Of a DNA stretch of 64,000 nt, positions 8,464-16,618 are shown in pieces. The notes below the pieces were generated by a model. The model was not told where the DNA came from. It searched no databases and saw only the letters and a program-made list of their open reading frames with translations. The stretch is from Microbulbifer sp. YPW1. Lineage in GTDB: Bacteria; Pseudomonadota; Gammaproteobacteria; Pseudomonadales; Cellvibrionaceae. The number at the start of each line of letters is the position of its first letter. The stretch's first letter is position 1. The stretch lies in NCBI RefSeq assembly GCF_013367775.1, contig NZ_CP055157.1:2683001-2747000 (forward strand), read 5' to 3'. Made by a program: the position numbers and the translations under genes.

Positions 8464-8487
8464 CCGGTCTCGAGTAGTCGAGGCCGG
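8464..8487. other. Second hairpin directly after the terminator
   Basis: CCGGTCTCGA and TCGAGGCCGG form a 10-bp stem (one G-U pair) with loop GTAG, but no T run follows. It lies 25 bases before the start of the permease gene and may act as an mRNA 5' end or reverse-strand structure. Confidence 0.45.
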
Positions 8488-8512
8488 GACATATTCCCCG
8501 GTTAATCCCGCC

Positions 8513-9556
8513 ATGCTCGTATCCCGCTATTCCGCCTGGTTTTTATTCCTGTCAGCTTTTTACTGTCTCTGGGCACTGTTTGTATCCAGCCAGAACCTCT
8601 GGGGCGTGGTCACTGAACACTGGCCCATGGCGCTTTCCATGGCGATCGGTTCCTACGCGGCGGGTTCTACCCCCATGGGCGGCGGCACAGTCGGGTTTCC
8701 CGTGCTGGTGTTGCTGTTCGATATGCCGGCCAGTCTCGGTCGGGATTTCAGTTTTGCGGTGCAGTCCATTGGTATGGTCAGTGCCAGTATCTTTATTTTC
8801 TGTCGACGCCAGTTGCTGGCCTGGTCTATGTTGCGCGGCGCGTTGCTGGGCAGCCTGTTGGCGACGCCGCTGGGTATTCTCTATTTTGCGCCCCTTGTTC
8901 CCGAGCTGTGGGTAAAGCTGTCGTTTGCGGTGATCTGGGGCAGCTTCGGGATTTTGCACCTGTATCGCCTGCGGGAGATTACCGGTCACGATCACGCCGG
9001 GGACCCGCGCTGTCCCAAGGACTTTCGTGTGGGGCTGATGCTGGGGGCTGTATCCGGCTTTGCCGCGGTGTCGGTTACCGGGGTCGGTATCGATATGGTG
9101 ATATACGCGGCGCTGGTATTGCTCAGCCGCGTGGATCTCAAGGTGGCCATTCCGACATCCGTGGTGATCATGGCGTTCTCATCCGTGGTGGGCGTTGTGG
9201 TTAAGAGTGTTGCCGGCGACTGGCAGCCGGGGGTGCTGGGTAACTGGCTAGCGGCGGCGCCGGTGGTGGCTCTGGGAGCGCCTCTTGGGGTATTCGTGGT
9301 CGGTTTGATTGGTCGCAAGCCCACGCTTCTCGCAGTGGCACTATTGTGTATTGTGCAGCTTGTATGGACCTGTATTTCTGAAAGGGCGACCCTGGGGCTT
9401 GTCGGAACGGCGATCGCGCTGGTTGCGGTAGTGGTGTGCCTCGCGGGCTTTGAGGCGCTGCGCCTGCTGGGGTTGCGTCGCGAGCGCAATCGCACGGGAT
9501 TGGCTGACGCCGTTGATGCGGATATTTCGTTGAGCCAGCTGGCGCCCGGATCCTAG
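8513..9556 (+). CDS. Sulfite exporter TauE/SafE-family membrane permease
   Basis: This is a polytopic inner-membrane protein of 347 residues from the ATG at 8513. It has about nine to ten hydrophobic segments and the TauE/SafE (formerly DUF81) signature of two related halves, with AAGSTPMGGGTVGFPVLVLLF in the first half and GAVSGFAAVSVTGVGIDMVIYA in the second. Family members are thought to export sulfite, sulfoacetate or related sulfur anions, but substrates are mostly unproven. The frame is open further upstream into the SapC gene, but that part is not hydrophobic and is the wrong frame of SapC, so it was excluded. It stands alone between two terminators. The soluble C-terminal tail after residue 320 is unremarkable. 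Confidence 0.85.
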   Translation: MLVSRYSAWFLFLSAFYCLWALFVSSQNLWGVVTEHWPMALSMAIGSYAAGSTPMGGGTVGFPVLVLLFDMPASLGRDFSFAVQSIGMVSASIFIFCRRQLLAWSMLRGALLGSLLATPLGILYFAPLVPELWVKLSFAVIWGSFGILHLYRLREITGHDHAGDPRCPKDFRVGLMLGAVSGFAAVSVTGVGIDMVIYAALVLLSRVDLKVAIPTSVVIMAFSSVVGVVVKSVAGDWQPGVLGNWLAAAPVVALGAPLGVFVVGLIGRKPTLLAVALLCIVQLVWTCISERATLGLVGTAIALVAVVVCLAGFEALRLLGLRRERNRTGLADAVDADISLSQLAPGS

Positions 9557-9631
9557 ATGTTTTCAGCTATCCAATAGCTATGCAGTAGCTCCGGTCTTCG
9601 CACTTGTGTGTTTGCGTCCGGGGCGGATAAT

Positions 9632-9664
9632 AAAAAGGCGATCTCTTGCGAGATCGCCTTTTTT
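9632..9664. terminator. Bidirectional terminator between the permease and the tRNA genes
   Basis: AAAAAGGCGATCTC (9632-9645) and its perfect complement (9650-9663) flank a TTGC loop, with T runs on both strands. It serves the plus-strand permease and the minus-strand tRNA-Gln that converge on it. Confidence 0.88.
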
Positions 9665-9669
9665 AAATA

Positions 9670-9744
9670 TGGCTGGGGTGGAAGGATTCGAACCTTCGCA
9701 TGACGGGATCAAAACCCGCTGCCTTACCGCTTGGCTACACCCCA
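9670..9744 (-). tRNA. tRNA-Gln (anticodon TTG), copy 1
   Basis: The 75-nt minus-strand sequence folds as a cloverleaf with acceptor TGGGGTG/CACCCCA, an anticodon loop reading TTTTGAT (anticodon TTG), a T arm with GGTTCGAATCC, and an encoded CCA end. It is identical to the copy at 14893-14967. It lies 37 bases downstream of tRNA-Met on the same strand and shares the terminator at 9632-9664. Confidence 0.97.
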
Positions 9745-9781
9745 GTAAAGGTGCTGTGAGGCTGGTACTCACAGAGAAAAA

Positions 9782-9858
<77 letters not shown>

Positions 9859-9974
9859 ACAACCAATCTCGTCTAACCGAGGGCGCGCATTATCGGGCTA
9901 CCTTGGGGGTCTGTCAACACTTTTTTAGTAAATTAATCAGTAGCTTAGCGTGTAATCCGCTTTTCGCCCGGGGT

Positions 9975-10889
9975 TCAGCGTCCGCGGCCGATGGCGGCGA
10001 GCAGGGATCCCAGTACAACGGTTATTGCGCCAACCCAGCTGATCCAGTTCAGCGGCTCCACTTCGATGTATTGTGGCCACAGGCTGCCGATGATGGCGCT
10101 GAGCCCCAGGGTCATCAGCGGCACCAGGGCGAGGGTGGCGCTGACCCGGGATGCTTCCCAGGCGCCCATGGCCTTGGCGAAGGCGCCGTAGGCGATCAGT
10201 GTGTTGGCGGTCAGGAAAATCAGCAGGCCCCAGCCGAGTGCGTCCAGCTGGAGGGCGCTGGATGGCTGTGAGACCGGCAGGAAGCACAGGGTGCCGGAAA
10301 TATAGATCAGTATCAGCAGGTTCTGTGGGCGCGACTGGGCGACGATCTTCTTCTGGAACAGGCCGTAGATGGCCCATGTCACTGCCGCGATCACCACCAG
10401 GCCGACACCGACCAGATACTCGCGATCTTCCCCTTCCACCAGCTCCTGAATACGAAGGTTGAAGAACAGCGGCAACCCGATACATACGAGGCCCACGCCC
10501 ATCCACTGGCTTGCAGAGAAGCGCTCGCCGAGGAAGATCACACTGAAAATAAGGAGCAGCAGCGGTGCCAGCTGGATCAGCACCTGCAGGGCGCCGGGAG
10601 TGATGTAGTTGAGGCCGGTGGCGTAGGAAATATAGTTGCCCAGCAGTCCGCCAACGGCAAGCACGGTGTACGGCAGCAGTTTGCCGCGCAGCAGGGCGCC
10701 GAGCTGAAGGTCGCGGCGGGACGCATACCACGCACCGGCAAACAGGGCTGCGCCAAAGAAGCGAAACCAGGTCACGGTAGTGGAATCCATGTCGCTGATC
10801 AGGCCTTTCATGGCGATGGGCAGCAGGGCCCACAGGAAAGCGGTGGTCAGGGCCAGCGGCAGGCCGACTCTCCAGTTGGATTGGTACAT
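9975..10889 (-). CDS. EamA/DMT-superfamily transporter
   Basis: This is an inner-membrane protein of 304 residues with about ten hydrophobic helices in two EamA repeats of roughly 140 residues (first repeat from WRVGLPLALTTAFLWALLPIAMK, second from VGVGLVVIAAVTWAIYGLFQKK). It ends in a short basic tail (AIGRGR). The drug/metabolite transporter superfamily exports amino acids, nucleosides or other small metabolites; the substrate cannot be read from sequence. Internal proline and glycine positions match the family. It stands between the tRNA pair and ychF, where Pseudomonas has the tRNA next to ychF, so it looks like a local insertion. It lies 123 bases downstream of ychF on the same strand. 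Confidence 0.9.
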   Translation of the reverse strand: MYQSNWRVGLPLALTTAFLWALLPIAMKGLISDMDSTTVTWFRFFGAALFAGAWYASRRDLQLGALLRGKLLPYTVLAVGGLLGNYISYATGLNYITPGALQVLIQLAPLLLLIFSVIFLGERFSASQWMGVGLVCIGLPLFFNLRIQELVEGEDREYLVGVGLVVIAAVTWAIYGLFQKKIVAQSRPQNLLILIYISGTLCFLPVSQPSSALQLDALGWGLLIFLTANTLIAYGAFAKAMGAWEASRVSATLALVPLMTLGLSAIIGSLWPQYIEVEPLNWISWVGAITVVLGSLLAAIGRGR

Positions 10890-11012
10890 GGCAACCTACG
10901 GTGATGGTGCGAGGTCAGGTGCGGGGTTGCACCCGAGAGGTGTACTGCGGAGCCTTTGTGGGGCCCCGCAGTCCGGGACTGCTTCAGTCGCTATCGGGAA
11001 GGGGCGGGTGTT

Positions 11013-12104
11013 TTAGACGTTAAAGCGGAAGTGGATAACATCGCCGTCTGCGACAACGTAATCCTTGCCTTCCAGGCGCCATTTACCCGCTTCCTTGGCG
11101 CCGGCTTCACCCTTGTTATCCACAAAGTCGGTATAGCCCACCACTTCAGCGCGGATAAAGCCTTTCTCGAAATCGGTGTGGATCTTGCCCGCAGCCTGCG
11201 GCGCAGTCGCTTGCAGGGGGATGGTCCAGGCGCGTACTTCTTTCACGCCGGCAGTGAAGTAGGTGTGCAGGTTCAGCAGGTTGTAGCCTGCGCGGATCAC
11301 GCGGTTCAGGCCCGGTTCTTCCATGCCCAGCTCTTCCAGGAACTCCTGCTTTTCATCGTCATCGAGTTCGGCAATTTCCGCTTCCAGCTTGTTGCAGATG
11401 GGAACCAGAACGGCATTCTCTTCTGCGGCGATGGCAGAGACTGCATCCAGGTGCGGGTTGTTTTCGAAGCCGTCTTCATCGACGTTGGCGATGTACATGG
11501 TGGGCTTGACGGTGAGCAGGCTCAGTTCGCGCAGGTCCGCGAGCTCGTCATCATTCAGGCCGAATGAGCGCAGCGGCTTGGCTTCGTCCAGGTGCGGCTG
11601 GATCTTTTCCAGCAGCGCCTTCATCTTGATGGCGTGCTTGTCCTGACCCTTGGCGGCGCGGGTGTAGCGCTGCAATGCTTTTTCTACGGTATCCAGGTCG
11701 GCAAGCGCCAGTTCGGTGTTGATGACCTCGATGTCGGCGACCGGGTGCACCTTATTCGCCACGTGAATCACGTTGTCGTCTTCGAAGCAGCGAACCACAT
11801 GGGCGATGGCATCGGTCTCGCGGATATTGGCGAGGAACTTGTTGCCCAGGCCTTCACCCTTGGAGGCGCCGGCGACCAGGCCCGCGATATCGGTGAACTC
11901 CATGGTGGTGGGGATCACTTTCTGCGGCTTGACGATTTCCGCCAGCTTGTCGAGGCGGGGATCCGGTACGGGCACCACGCCGGCGTTGGGCTCAATGGTG
12001 CAGAAAGGGAAGTTCTCCGCGTCGATGCCCGCCTTGGTGAGGGCATTGAACAGAGTAGATTTGCCCACGTTGGGCAGGCCGACGATGCCGCAAGTAAAAC
12101 CCAT
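11013..12104 (-). CDS. ychF: Redox-regulated ATPase YchF (Obg-like)
   Basis: This universally conserved P-loop protein of the Obg family prefers ATP and associates with ribosomes. It has 363 residues, the standard length. GLPNVGKST (the P loop) is at about residues 9-17, [19 protein letters not shown] is the switch-II region near 69, and NKLEAE is the altered G4 motif that explains ATP preference. The C-terminal TGS domain runs from about residue 280 ([14 protein letters not shown]) to [11 protein letters not shown]. It lies 53 bases downstream of pth on the minus strand, in the conserved order ychF-pth-rplY-prs. Confidence 0.97.
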   Translation of the reverse strand: MGFTCGIVGLPNVGKSTLFNALTKAGIDAENFPFCTIEPNAGVVPVPDPRLDKLAEIVKPQKVIPTTMEFTDIAGLVAGASKGEGLGNKFLANIRETDAIAHVVRCFEDDNVIHVANKVHPVADIEVINTELALADLDTVEKALQRYTRAAKGQDKHAIKMKALLEKIQPHLDEAKPLRSFGLNDDELADLRELSLLTVKPTMYIANVDEDGFENNPHLDAVSAIAAEENAVLVPICNKLEAEIAELDDDEKQEFLEELGMEEPGLNRVIRAGYNLLNLHTYFTAGVKEVRAWTIPLQATAPQAAGKIHTDFEKGFIRAEVVGYTDFVDNKGEAGAKEAGKWRLEGKDYVVADGDVIHFRFNV

Positions 12105-12157
12105 GGTCTGAATCCTGTAGGTGTTCGGTGAATAGAGCGCGCGCAGGCGGCTCTTAC

Positions 12158-12757
12158 CTATTTTGCTTTGGTGTGCAGTGTTTTCATGGCCCCGCTCCAG
12201 TCGCCCGAGGCGGCGGTGGGGAGTACATCCACGGCGCGGTCGATAGCTTCCGCCAGCTGGTCCTGCTCGACCCGCGGGGCGCGCTGCAGAACGTAGTTGA
12301 CGACATCGCGGGCATTACCCGGGTGGCCAACGCCGAGGCGAAGACGCATAAAATCGCGATTGTTTCCCAGTGCCGAGATGATGTCGCGCAGACCGTTGTG
12401 ACCTCCGTGACCGCCACCGCCTTTCAGGCGTGCGGTGCCGCTGGGCAGGTCCAGCTCATCGTGGGCGACCAGAATGGCCTCGACGGGAATCTTGAAGAAG
12501 TTCGCCAGTGGGCCTACTGCCTGGCCACTGCGATTCATATAGGTGGTGGGAATCAGCAGGCGGATATCCTGCCCGCCGATCCGCACACGGCCGGTGAGGC
12601 CGTGATATTTGCTGTCTGGCGCGAGCTGGGCGCCGTGGATACGGGCCAGCTCGGAGACAAAGTCGGCTCCCGCGTTGTGACGCGTCCGGTCGTACTCGGG
12701 GCCTGGGTTACCCAGGCCGACGATCAACTGAATGGGCGTGTCGGGAGCCTTGCTCAA
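12158..12757 (-). CDS. pth: Peptidyl-tRNA hydrolase
   Basis: Pth cleaves peptidyl-tRNA that drops off the ribosome, recycling tRNA. It has 199 residues, the normal size. The family signature [20 protein letters not shown] is at about residues 14-33 and contains Asn17 and the catalytic His27. Later motifs are [10 protein letters not shown] and the basic [15 protein letters not shown] segment. The gene lies 39 bases downstream of rplY on the minus strand, the same pairing as in Pseudomonas, so the two are probably one transcript. The protein is cytosolic and nothing is unusual. Confidence 0.97.
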   Translation of the reverse strand: MSKAPDTPIQLIVGLGNPGPEYDRTRHNAGADFVSELARIHGAQLAPDSKYHGLTGRVRIGGQDIRLLIPTTYMNRSGQAVGPLANFFKIPVEAILVAHDELDLPSGTARLKGGGGHGGHNGLRDIISALGNNRDFMRLRLGVGHPGNARDVVNYVLQRAPRVEQDQLAEAIDRAVDVLPTAASGDWSGAMKTLHTKAK

Positions 12758-12796
12758 GGTGCTTTACCTTATCGGGAGACCTGAACGTCTGCCGGC

Positions 12797-13429
12797 TTAT
12801 GCTTCGCCGGACTCTTCGCCTTCACCTTCTTCGGCGTCAGCTTCGATGGCGCCACGCGGCTTGTGCACGGAGGCAACAACCAGGTCGTGGTCTTCACCGT
12901 GGGCCAGGTCCACAGACTCAACGCCTTCCGGCAGTTTGATGTCGGAGATGTGAACGGTGGCGTCCAGTTCCAGGTCAGCCAGGTCTACTTCGATGAACTC
13001 AGGCAGCTTGGAAGCCGGTGCGTTGATGTCCAGCTCGGTCAGGGTGTGAGACACGATACCGCCAGCTTTAACGCCTTTGCAGGACTCTTCGTTCAGGAAG
13101 TGCAGGGGTACTTTAACGTGTACTTTGGTGTTCGCAGATACGCGCTGGAAGTCAGCGTGCAGCAGGATCGCCTTGGCCGGGTGACGCTGCAGGTCGCGCA
13201 GGATCACGGTCTCTTCCTTGCCGTCGACGTTCAGGGTCAGAACGGAGGAGTAAACGGCTTCGCTTTCCAGAGCCTTGAACATATCTTTCTGCAGCAGGGC
13301 AATGGATTGCGGCTCGGCTTCGCCACCGTAGATGATGGCTGGAACTTTCGCTTCCAGGCGACGCAGGCGGCGGCTCGCACCTTTCCCTTCGTCGCTACGG
13401 ACGCTGGCATTCAGTTTGAAATCAGACAT
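12797..13429 (-). CDS. rplY: 50S ribosomal protein L25, long (TL5/Ctc) form
   Basis: L25 binds 5S rRNA. The 210-residue protein has the N-terminal L25 domain (MSDFKLNASVRSDEGKGASRR, then AIIYGG near residue 34) and the extra C-terminal beta domain of the Ctc/TL5 type. It ends in an acidic tail of Glu, Asp and Ala. The start at 13429 has GAGG 8 bases upstream. The frame continues upstream for 46 more residues without family similarity and was rejected as coding. It is followed by pth, and the gap to prs carries a likely prs terminator. Confidence 0.95.
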   Translation of the reverse strand: MSDFKLNASVRSDEGKGASRRLRRLEAKVPAIIYGGEAEPQSIALLQKDMFKALESEAVYSSVLTLNVDGKEETVILRDLQRHPAKAILLHADFQRVSANTKVHVKVPLHFLNEESCKGVKAGGIVSHTLTELDINAPASKLPEFIEVDLADLELDATVHISDIKLPEGVESVDLAHGEDHDLVVASVHKPRGAIEADAEEGEGEESGEA

Positions 13430-13528
13430 GGGGTAAACCTCAGGTTGTCTGTCCAGAAGGACCTGCGACCGGAACCTTCTGGCGTTGCTATAAAATGGGC
13501 GAAATCTATTGAAACACCCAATAGTAAA

Positions 13529-13547
13529 CGCCCGGCGGTACCGGGCG
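13529..13547 (-). terminator. Probable terminator downstream of prs
   Basis: On the minus strand CGCCCGG and CCGGGCG form a 7-bp stem with a 5-nt loop, followed by TTTACT. It lies about 108 bases after the prs stop and about 100 bases before the rplY start. The short T run makes it a modest candidate. Confidence 0.5.
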
Positions 13548-13654
13548 GGCGCGTATTCTAAGGGCAAGCGCAGGGGATTGCCAGTGTAATCGTGGTTTGC
13601 TTACGACTACCTGGCGGGTGCTTTTCCGTTGCTGGATAGGGCTGTGAAGCGGCC

Positions 13655-14599
13655 TTATGAACGGAACATTGCCGAAAGTGATTCTTCGTTGCTGATGCGG
13701 CGCATGGACTCGGCCAGCATCGCAGACAGGGTGAGCTGACGGATTTTCGATGACTGCGCCATCTTGTCGCCCAGCGGGATGGAGTCGGTGACTACCAGTT
13801 CATCCAGAACCGAATTGTTCAGGTTCTCGATCGCCTTGCCGGAGAGTACCGGGTGGGTACAGTAGGCAACGACTTTCTTGGCGCCATGTTCTTTCAGGGC
13901 GTTGGCCGCGTTGCACAGGGTGCCCGCGGTATCCACCATATCGTCTACCAGCAGGCAGGTGCGGCCGTTGATCTCACCGATGATGTTCATCACTTCGGCA
14001 ACATTGGCTGCGGGGCGGCGTTTGTCGATGATGGCCAGGTCGCAGTCGAGGCTCTTGGCAACGGCGCGGGCGCGCACAACGCCGCCGATATCCGGGGACA
14101 CGACAACCAGGTCTTCATATTTCTGACGTTCGATATCGTCCAGCAGCACGGAAGAACCGTAAACGTTGTCTACCGGCACGTCGAAGAAGCCCTGGATCTG
14201 CTCGGCGTGCAGGTCTACGGTCAGTACGCGGTCGATGCCCACGCTCACCATCATGTCTGCCACGACCTTGGCGGAAATCGGCACCCGCTGTGAACGCACC
14301 CGGCGATCCTGACGCGCATAGCCGAAGTAGGGGACTACCGCGGTAATGCGGCCGGCTGATGCGCGACGCAGGGCGTCAACCAGCAGGATCAGCTCCATGA
14401 TGTTGCGGTTGGTGGGCTGGCAGGTGGACTGCACCACAAATACATCGCGGCCGCGCACGTTGTCGGTGATCTCAACCGCGATCTCCCCATCGGAGAAGCG
14501 CTTGACCACCGCCTCTCCCAGCGGTATCGCCATATGCTCAACAACCTTTTGTGCCAGTTCCGGGTTTGCGTTGCCGGTGAAGACCATTAAGTCAGCCAC
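13655..14599 (-). CDS. prs: Ribose-phosphate pyrophosphokinase
   Basis: The enzyme makes PRPP from ribose-5-phosphate and ATP, for nucleotide, His and Trp synthesis. It has 314 residues. It shows [13 protein letters not shown] at the N-terminus, the ATP-site [12 protein letters not shown] (about 128-139), the flexible-loop [14 protein letters not shown], and the PRPP-binding [12 protein letters not shown] (about 215-226). The order rplY-prs-tRNA-Gln-ispE on one strand is the arrangement I know from Pseudomonas. A hairpin-rich spacer (14771-14883) separates it from the tRNA-Gln gene upstream, so prs probably has its own promoter within 14600-14770. I could not assign it. Confidence 0.97.
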   Translation of the reverse strand: MADLMVFTGNANPELAQKVVEHMAIPLGEAVVKRFSDGEIAVEITDNVRGRDVFVVQSTCQPTNRNIMELILLVDALRRASAGRITAVVPYFGYARQDRRVRSQRVPISAKVVADMMVSVGIDRVLTVDLHAEQIQGFFDVPVDNVYGSSVLLDDIERQKYEDLVVVSPDIGGVVRARAVAKSLDCDLAIIDKRRPAANVAEVMNIIGEINGRTCLLVDDMVDTAGTLCNAANALKEHGAKKVVAYCTHPVLSGKAIENLNNSVLDELVVTDSIPLGDKMAQSSKIRQLTLSAMLAESMRRISNEESLSAMFRS

Positions 14600-14770
14600 T
14601 GCGAGTACCTTTTTCGTTGGGAGTAGATGATAGTAGTGAAATTCAGGGGGTTTTCGGAGCGCGAACTGCTTGCAGGTTAGTGTGATGCCGTGTCATTGGG
14701 CGACCATTGGTGCAAGTGTAGAGGGTGGCCCTGATTGGCCGCTTGTCGGGGTTGGGCCCGAAGCTCCAAA

Positions 14771-14883
14771 GCGAGCCATGGATGGCTCGCCCGCAAACCA
14801 GTTCAACTGGTTTGGCGGGAGCTAAGTGCGGACATGCGCCGCGCTTAGCGTTTTTCAGGAATTCATGGATGAATTCCTGAAAA
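14771..14883. repeat. Array of four consecutive hairpins (dispersed structured element)
   Basis: Hairpin 1 is GCGAGCCAT/ATGGCTCGC (14771-14790, perfect 9 bp). Hairpin 2 is CCCGC-AAACCAGTT with AACTGGTTT-G-GCGGG (14790-14819, 14 bp with one bulged base). Hairpin 3 is GCTAAGTGCG/CGCGCTTAGC (14821-14849, 10 bp with one G-U pair). Hairpin 4 is TTTTCAGGAATTCAT with its perfect complement (14852-14883, 15 bp). Hairpins 1 and 4 share the central octamer CATGGATG. The array fills the spacer between tRNA-Gln and prs; the rest of the 14600-14892 gap (14600-14770) shows no gene. Confidence 0.7.
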
Positions 14884-14892
14884 CTAAGAAAG

Positions 14893-14967
14893 TGGCTGGG
14901 GTGGAAGGATTCGAACCTTCGCATGACGGGATCAAAACCCGCTGCCTTACCGCTTGGCTACACCCCA
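14893..14967 (-). tRNA. tRNA-Gln (anticodon TTG), copy 2
   Basis: This is identical over all 75 bases to the copy at 9670-9744, including the encoded CCA, and has anticodon TTG. It lies 21 bases after the ispE stop on the same strand, as in the Pseudomonas ispE-tRNA-Gln-prs arrangement, so it may be processed from the ispE transcript. Confidence 0.97.
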
Positions 14968-14988
14968 GCAATGTTGCAGCTAATCAAT

Positions 14989-15873
14989 TTAGACCGTTGC
15001 TGCAAGTTTCGCGAGCTGCCTGTGGGTCGGAGAATCATCGACGCCTTTGGCAACAAAACCCTGCCACCTTTCAGGCCGTTCAGCGAACACTTTTTGCGCC
15101 GCTTGTTCTGACGCGAATCCGGCAAAAACACATGCGCCGGTTCCTGTCAGGTAGGCCTGTCCGTAGTGCGCAAGCCATGATCGGGCTGCATGCACCTCGG
15201 GGTAGAGGCTCTCAACCAGCGGCTGGAAATCGTTACCGGCATATTGGTTCAGCCAGTGTGTGTTCAGCCGCCTGTCGCGAAGGGCCGCTAATGTAATTGC
15301 GGCAGAATCTCTTGTCAAACGCGGATCGGAAAAAAGCGCTGCAGTGCTGACATGGCAGGCAGGTGTCAGCACCAGGTACCACTGGGGAGCAATGGATACC
15401 GGGGTCAGGCGTTCGCCCACTCCTTCGGCAAATGCGGAATGACCGCGTACAAATACCGGCACATCGGCGCCGAGTTGAGCGCCCAGTTCCGCGAGCTTGT
15501 CCAGATCCAGGCCGCACTGCCACAGATGATTCAGGCCCAGTAGCGCGGTGGCGGCATCGCTGCTGCCGCCACCAATTCCGCCTCCGGCGGGAAGAATCTT
15601 GTCCACCTTAATCCTTGCGCCCTGTTCTCTGTCGCCACAGTGTTGCCGGAGCAATTGGGCCGCGCGATAAATCAGGTTCTGTTGTGGCGGCACGTCAACA
15701 CCGGGGCACTGCAGCTGGATATGTCCGTCGGTGGTGGCTTCAAAAGTCAGGGTGTCGCCAAAATCCAGTAGCTGAAAAACCGTCTGCAGTTCATGGTAGC
15801 CATCCGCTCGGCGACCGAGAATCCGCAGCATGAGGTTCAGTTTGGCAGGGGCTGGGAGGGAAAATGCATTCAT
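14989..15873 (-). CDS. ispE: 4-diphosphocytidyl-2-C-methyl-D-erythritol kinase
   Basis: This GHMP-family kinase of the non-mevalonate isoprenoid pathway phosphorylates CDP-methylerythritol. It has 294 residues. The N-terminal PAPAKLNLMLRILGRRADGYHEL carries the substrate-binding Lys and Asp region, and PAGGGIGGGSSDAA near residue 91-104 is the glycine-rich ATP loop. The C-terminal GTGACVFAGF segment is also typical. It lies 64 bases downstream of lolB on the minus strand, a conserved gene pair in gammaproteobacteria. Length and motifs are normal. Confidence 0.96.
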   Translation of the reverse strand: MNAFSLPAPAKLNLMLRILGRRADGYHELQTVFQLLDFGDTLTFEATTDGHIQLQCPGVDVPPQQNLIYRAAQLLRQHCGDREQGARIKVDKILPAGGGIGGGSSDAATALLGLNHLWQCGLDLDKLAELGAQLGADVPVFVRGHSAFAEGVGERLTPVSIAPQWYLVLTPACHVSTAALFSDPRLTRDSAAITLAALRDRRLNTHWLNQYAGNDFQPLVESLYPEVHAARSWLAHYGQAYLTGTGACVFAGFASEQAAQKVFAERPERWQGFVAKGVDDSPTHRQLAKLAATV

Positions 15874-15937
15874 GGAATGGGGTGGTTACAAAGTCTGGCG
15901 GCCAGTTTAGCAGTCGCCAGACTTTTGCTGTAGCAGC

Positions 15938-16618
15938 TTATTTGGGCTGCCAGTCCTTGATCACCACAGTGACACTCACTGGCCCGGCCGCCTGGTTGGT
16001 GGCCGCTTTGATGCGGGTGGGGAGCTGGTAGGGGCCGACATTCTGGTACCCCCCAAAACTCAATTGCCAGCCAGCTTGCTGCAGGCTTTGCAGCAGGCCC
16101 TGGGAGTTTTTCTGCTGAGCGGCAACCGCACCCGGTGCAGGCAGTCCGCGCACCCAGTAAAACATCTCCGACACAGGCAGGGGCCAGCCCATGATCTGCT
16201 CGGTAAGCTGTGCGGGACTGGAGGCAAACACGGCGGGTTCGCTGCCGCTCTGTAAGCTGACGCCGGCAGGAGAGCCACTGATCACTGTAGCGCCAGCGCC
16301 CAACGGGCCGCTGAGATGGATGCGGTAGTTACCGCTGGCCTGTTGCCAGGTAAGGTTGGCGCTGCCGTTTTCCTTGGGGGATCGTACCCCCAGTTTTCCG
16401 GTGGCTTCCCAGCGTTGCAGTGCGGCGGCAGATTGCGGTTGTGCAGTTTGCGCTGGTGGCTGGGACGGTTGTGGTTTCTGCGAGCTGCACGCGGCGACTG
16501 CGACAAGTAGCACCGCGGTAATCAGCTGCCGGGTGCGGGCAGCGAGGCGCCCGCACAGGTTTTTATCGATCGGGAGTGAAAGTCGGGACACAGAGAGAAC
16601 TTCAGCTTTCCGTAACAT
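15938..16618 (-). CDS. lolB: Outer-membrane lipoprotein LolB
   Basis: LolB receives lipoproteins from LolA and inserts them in the outer membrane. I start it at the ATG at 16618 (226 residues); the frame is open further upstream but inside the TPR gene. The start overlaps the end of the TPR gene by 17 bases, suggesting translational coupling. The hydrophobic segment LITAVLLVAVAAC ends in a lipobox with Cys at about residue 44, so the n-region is unusually long and the true start may be an internal GTG. After it come a Pro/Gln-rich linker, WEATGKLGVRSPKENGSANLTW and YRIHLSGPLGAG, which fit the LolB fold. It is located directly upstream of ispE, as in other gammaproteobacteria. Confidence 0.9.
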   Translation of the reverse strand: MLRKAEVLSVSRLSLPIDKNLCGRLAARTRQLITAVLLVAVAACSSQKPQPSQPPAQTAQPQSAAALQRWEATGKLGVRSPKENGSANLTWQQASGNYRIHLSGPLGAGATVISGSPAGVSLQSGSEPAVFASSPAQLTEQIMGWPLPVSEMFYWVRGLPAPGAVAAQQKNSQGLLQSLQQAGWQLSFGGYQNVGPYQLPTRIKAATNQAAGPVSVTVVIKDWQPK

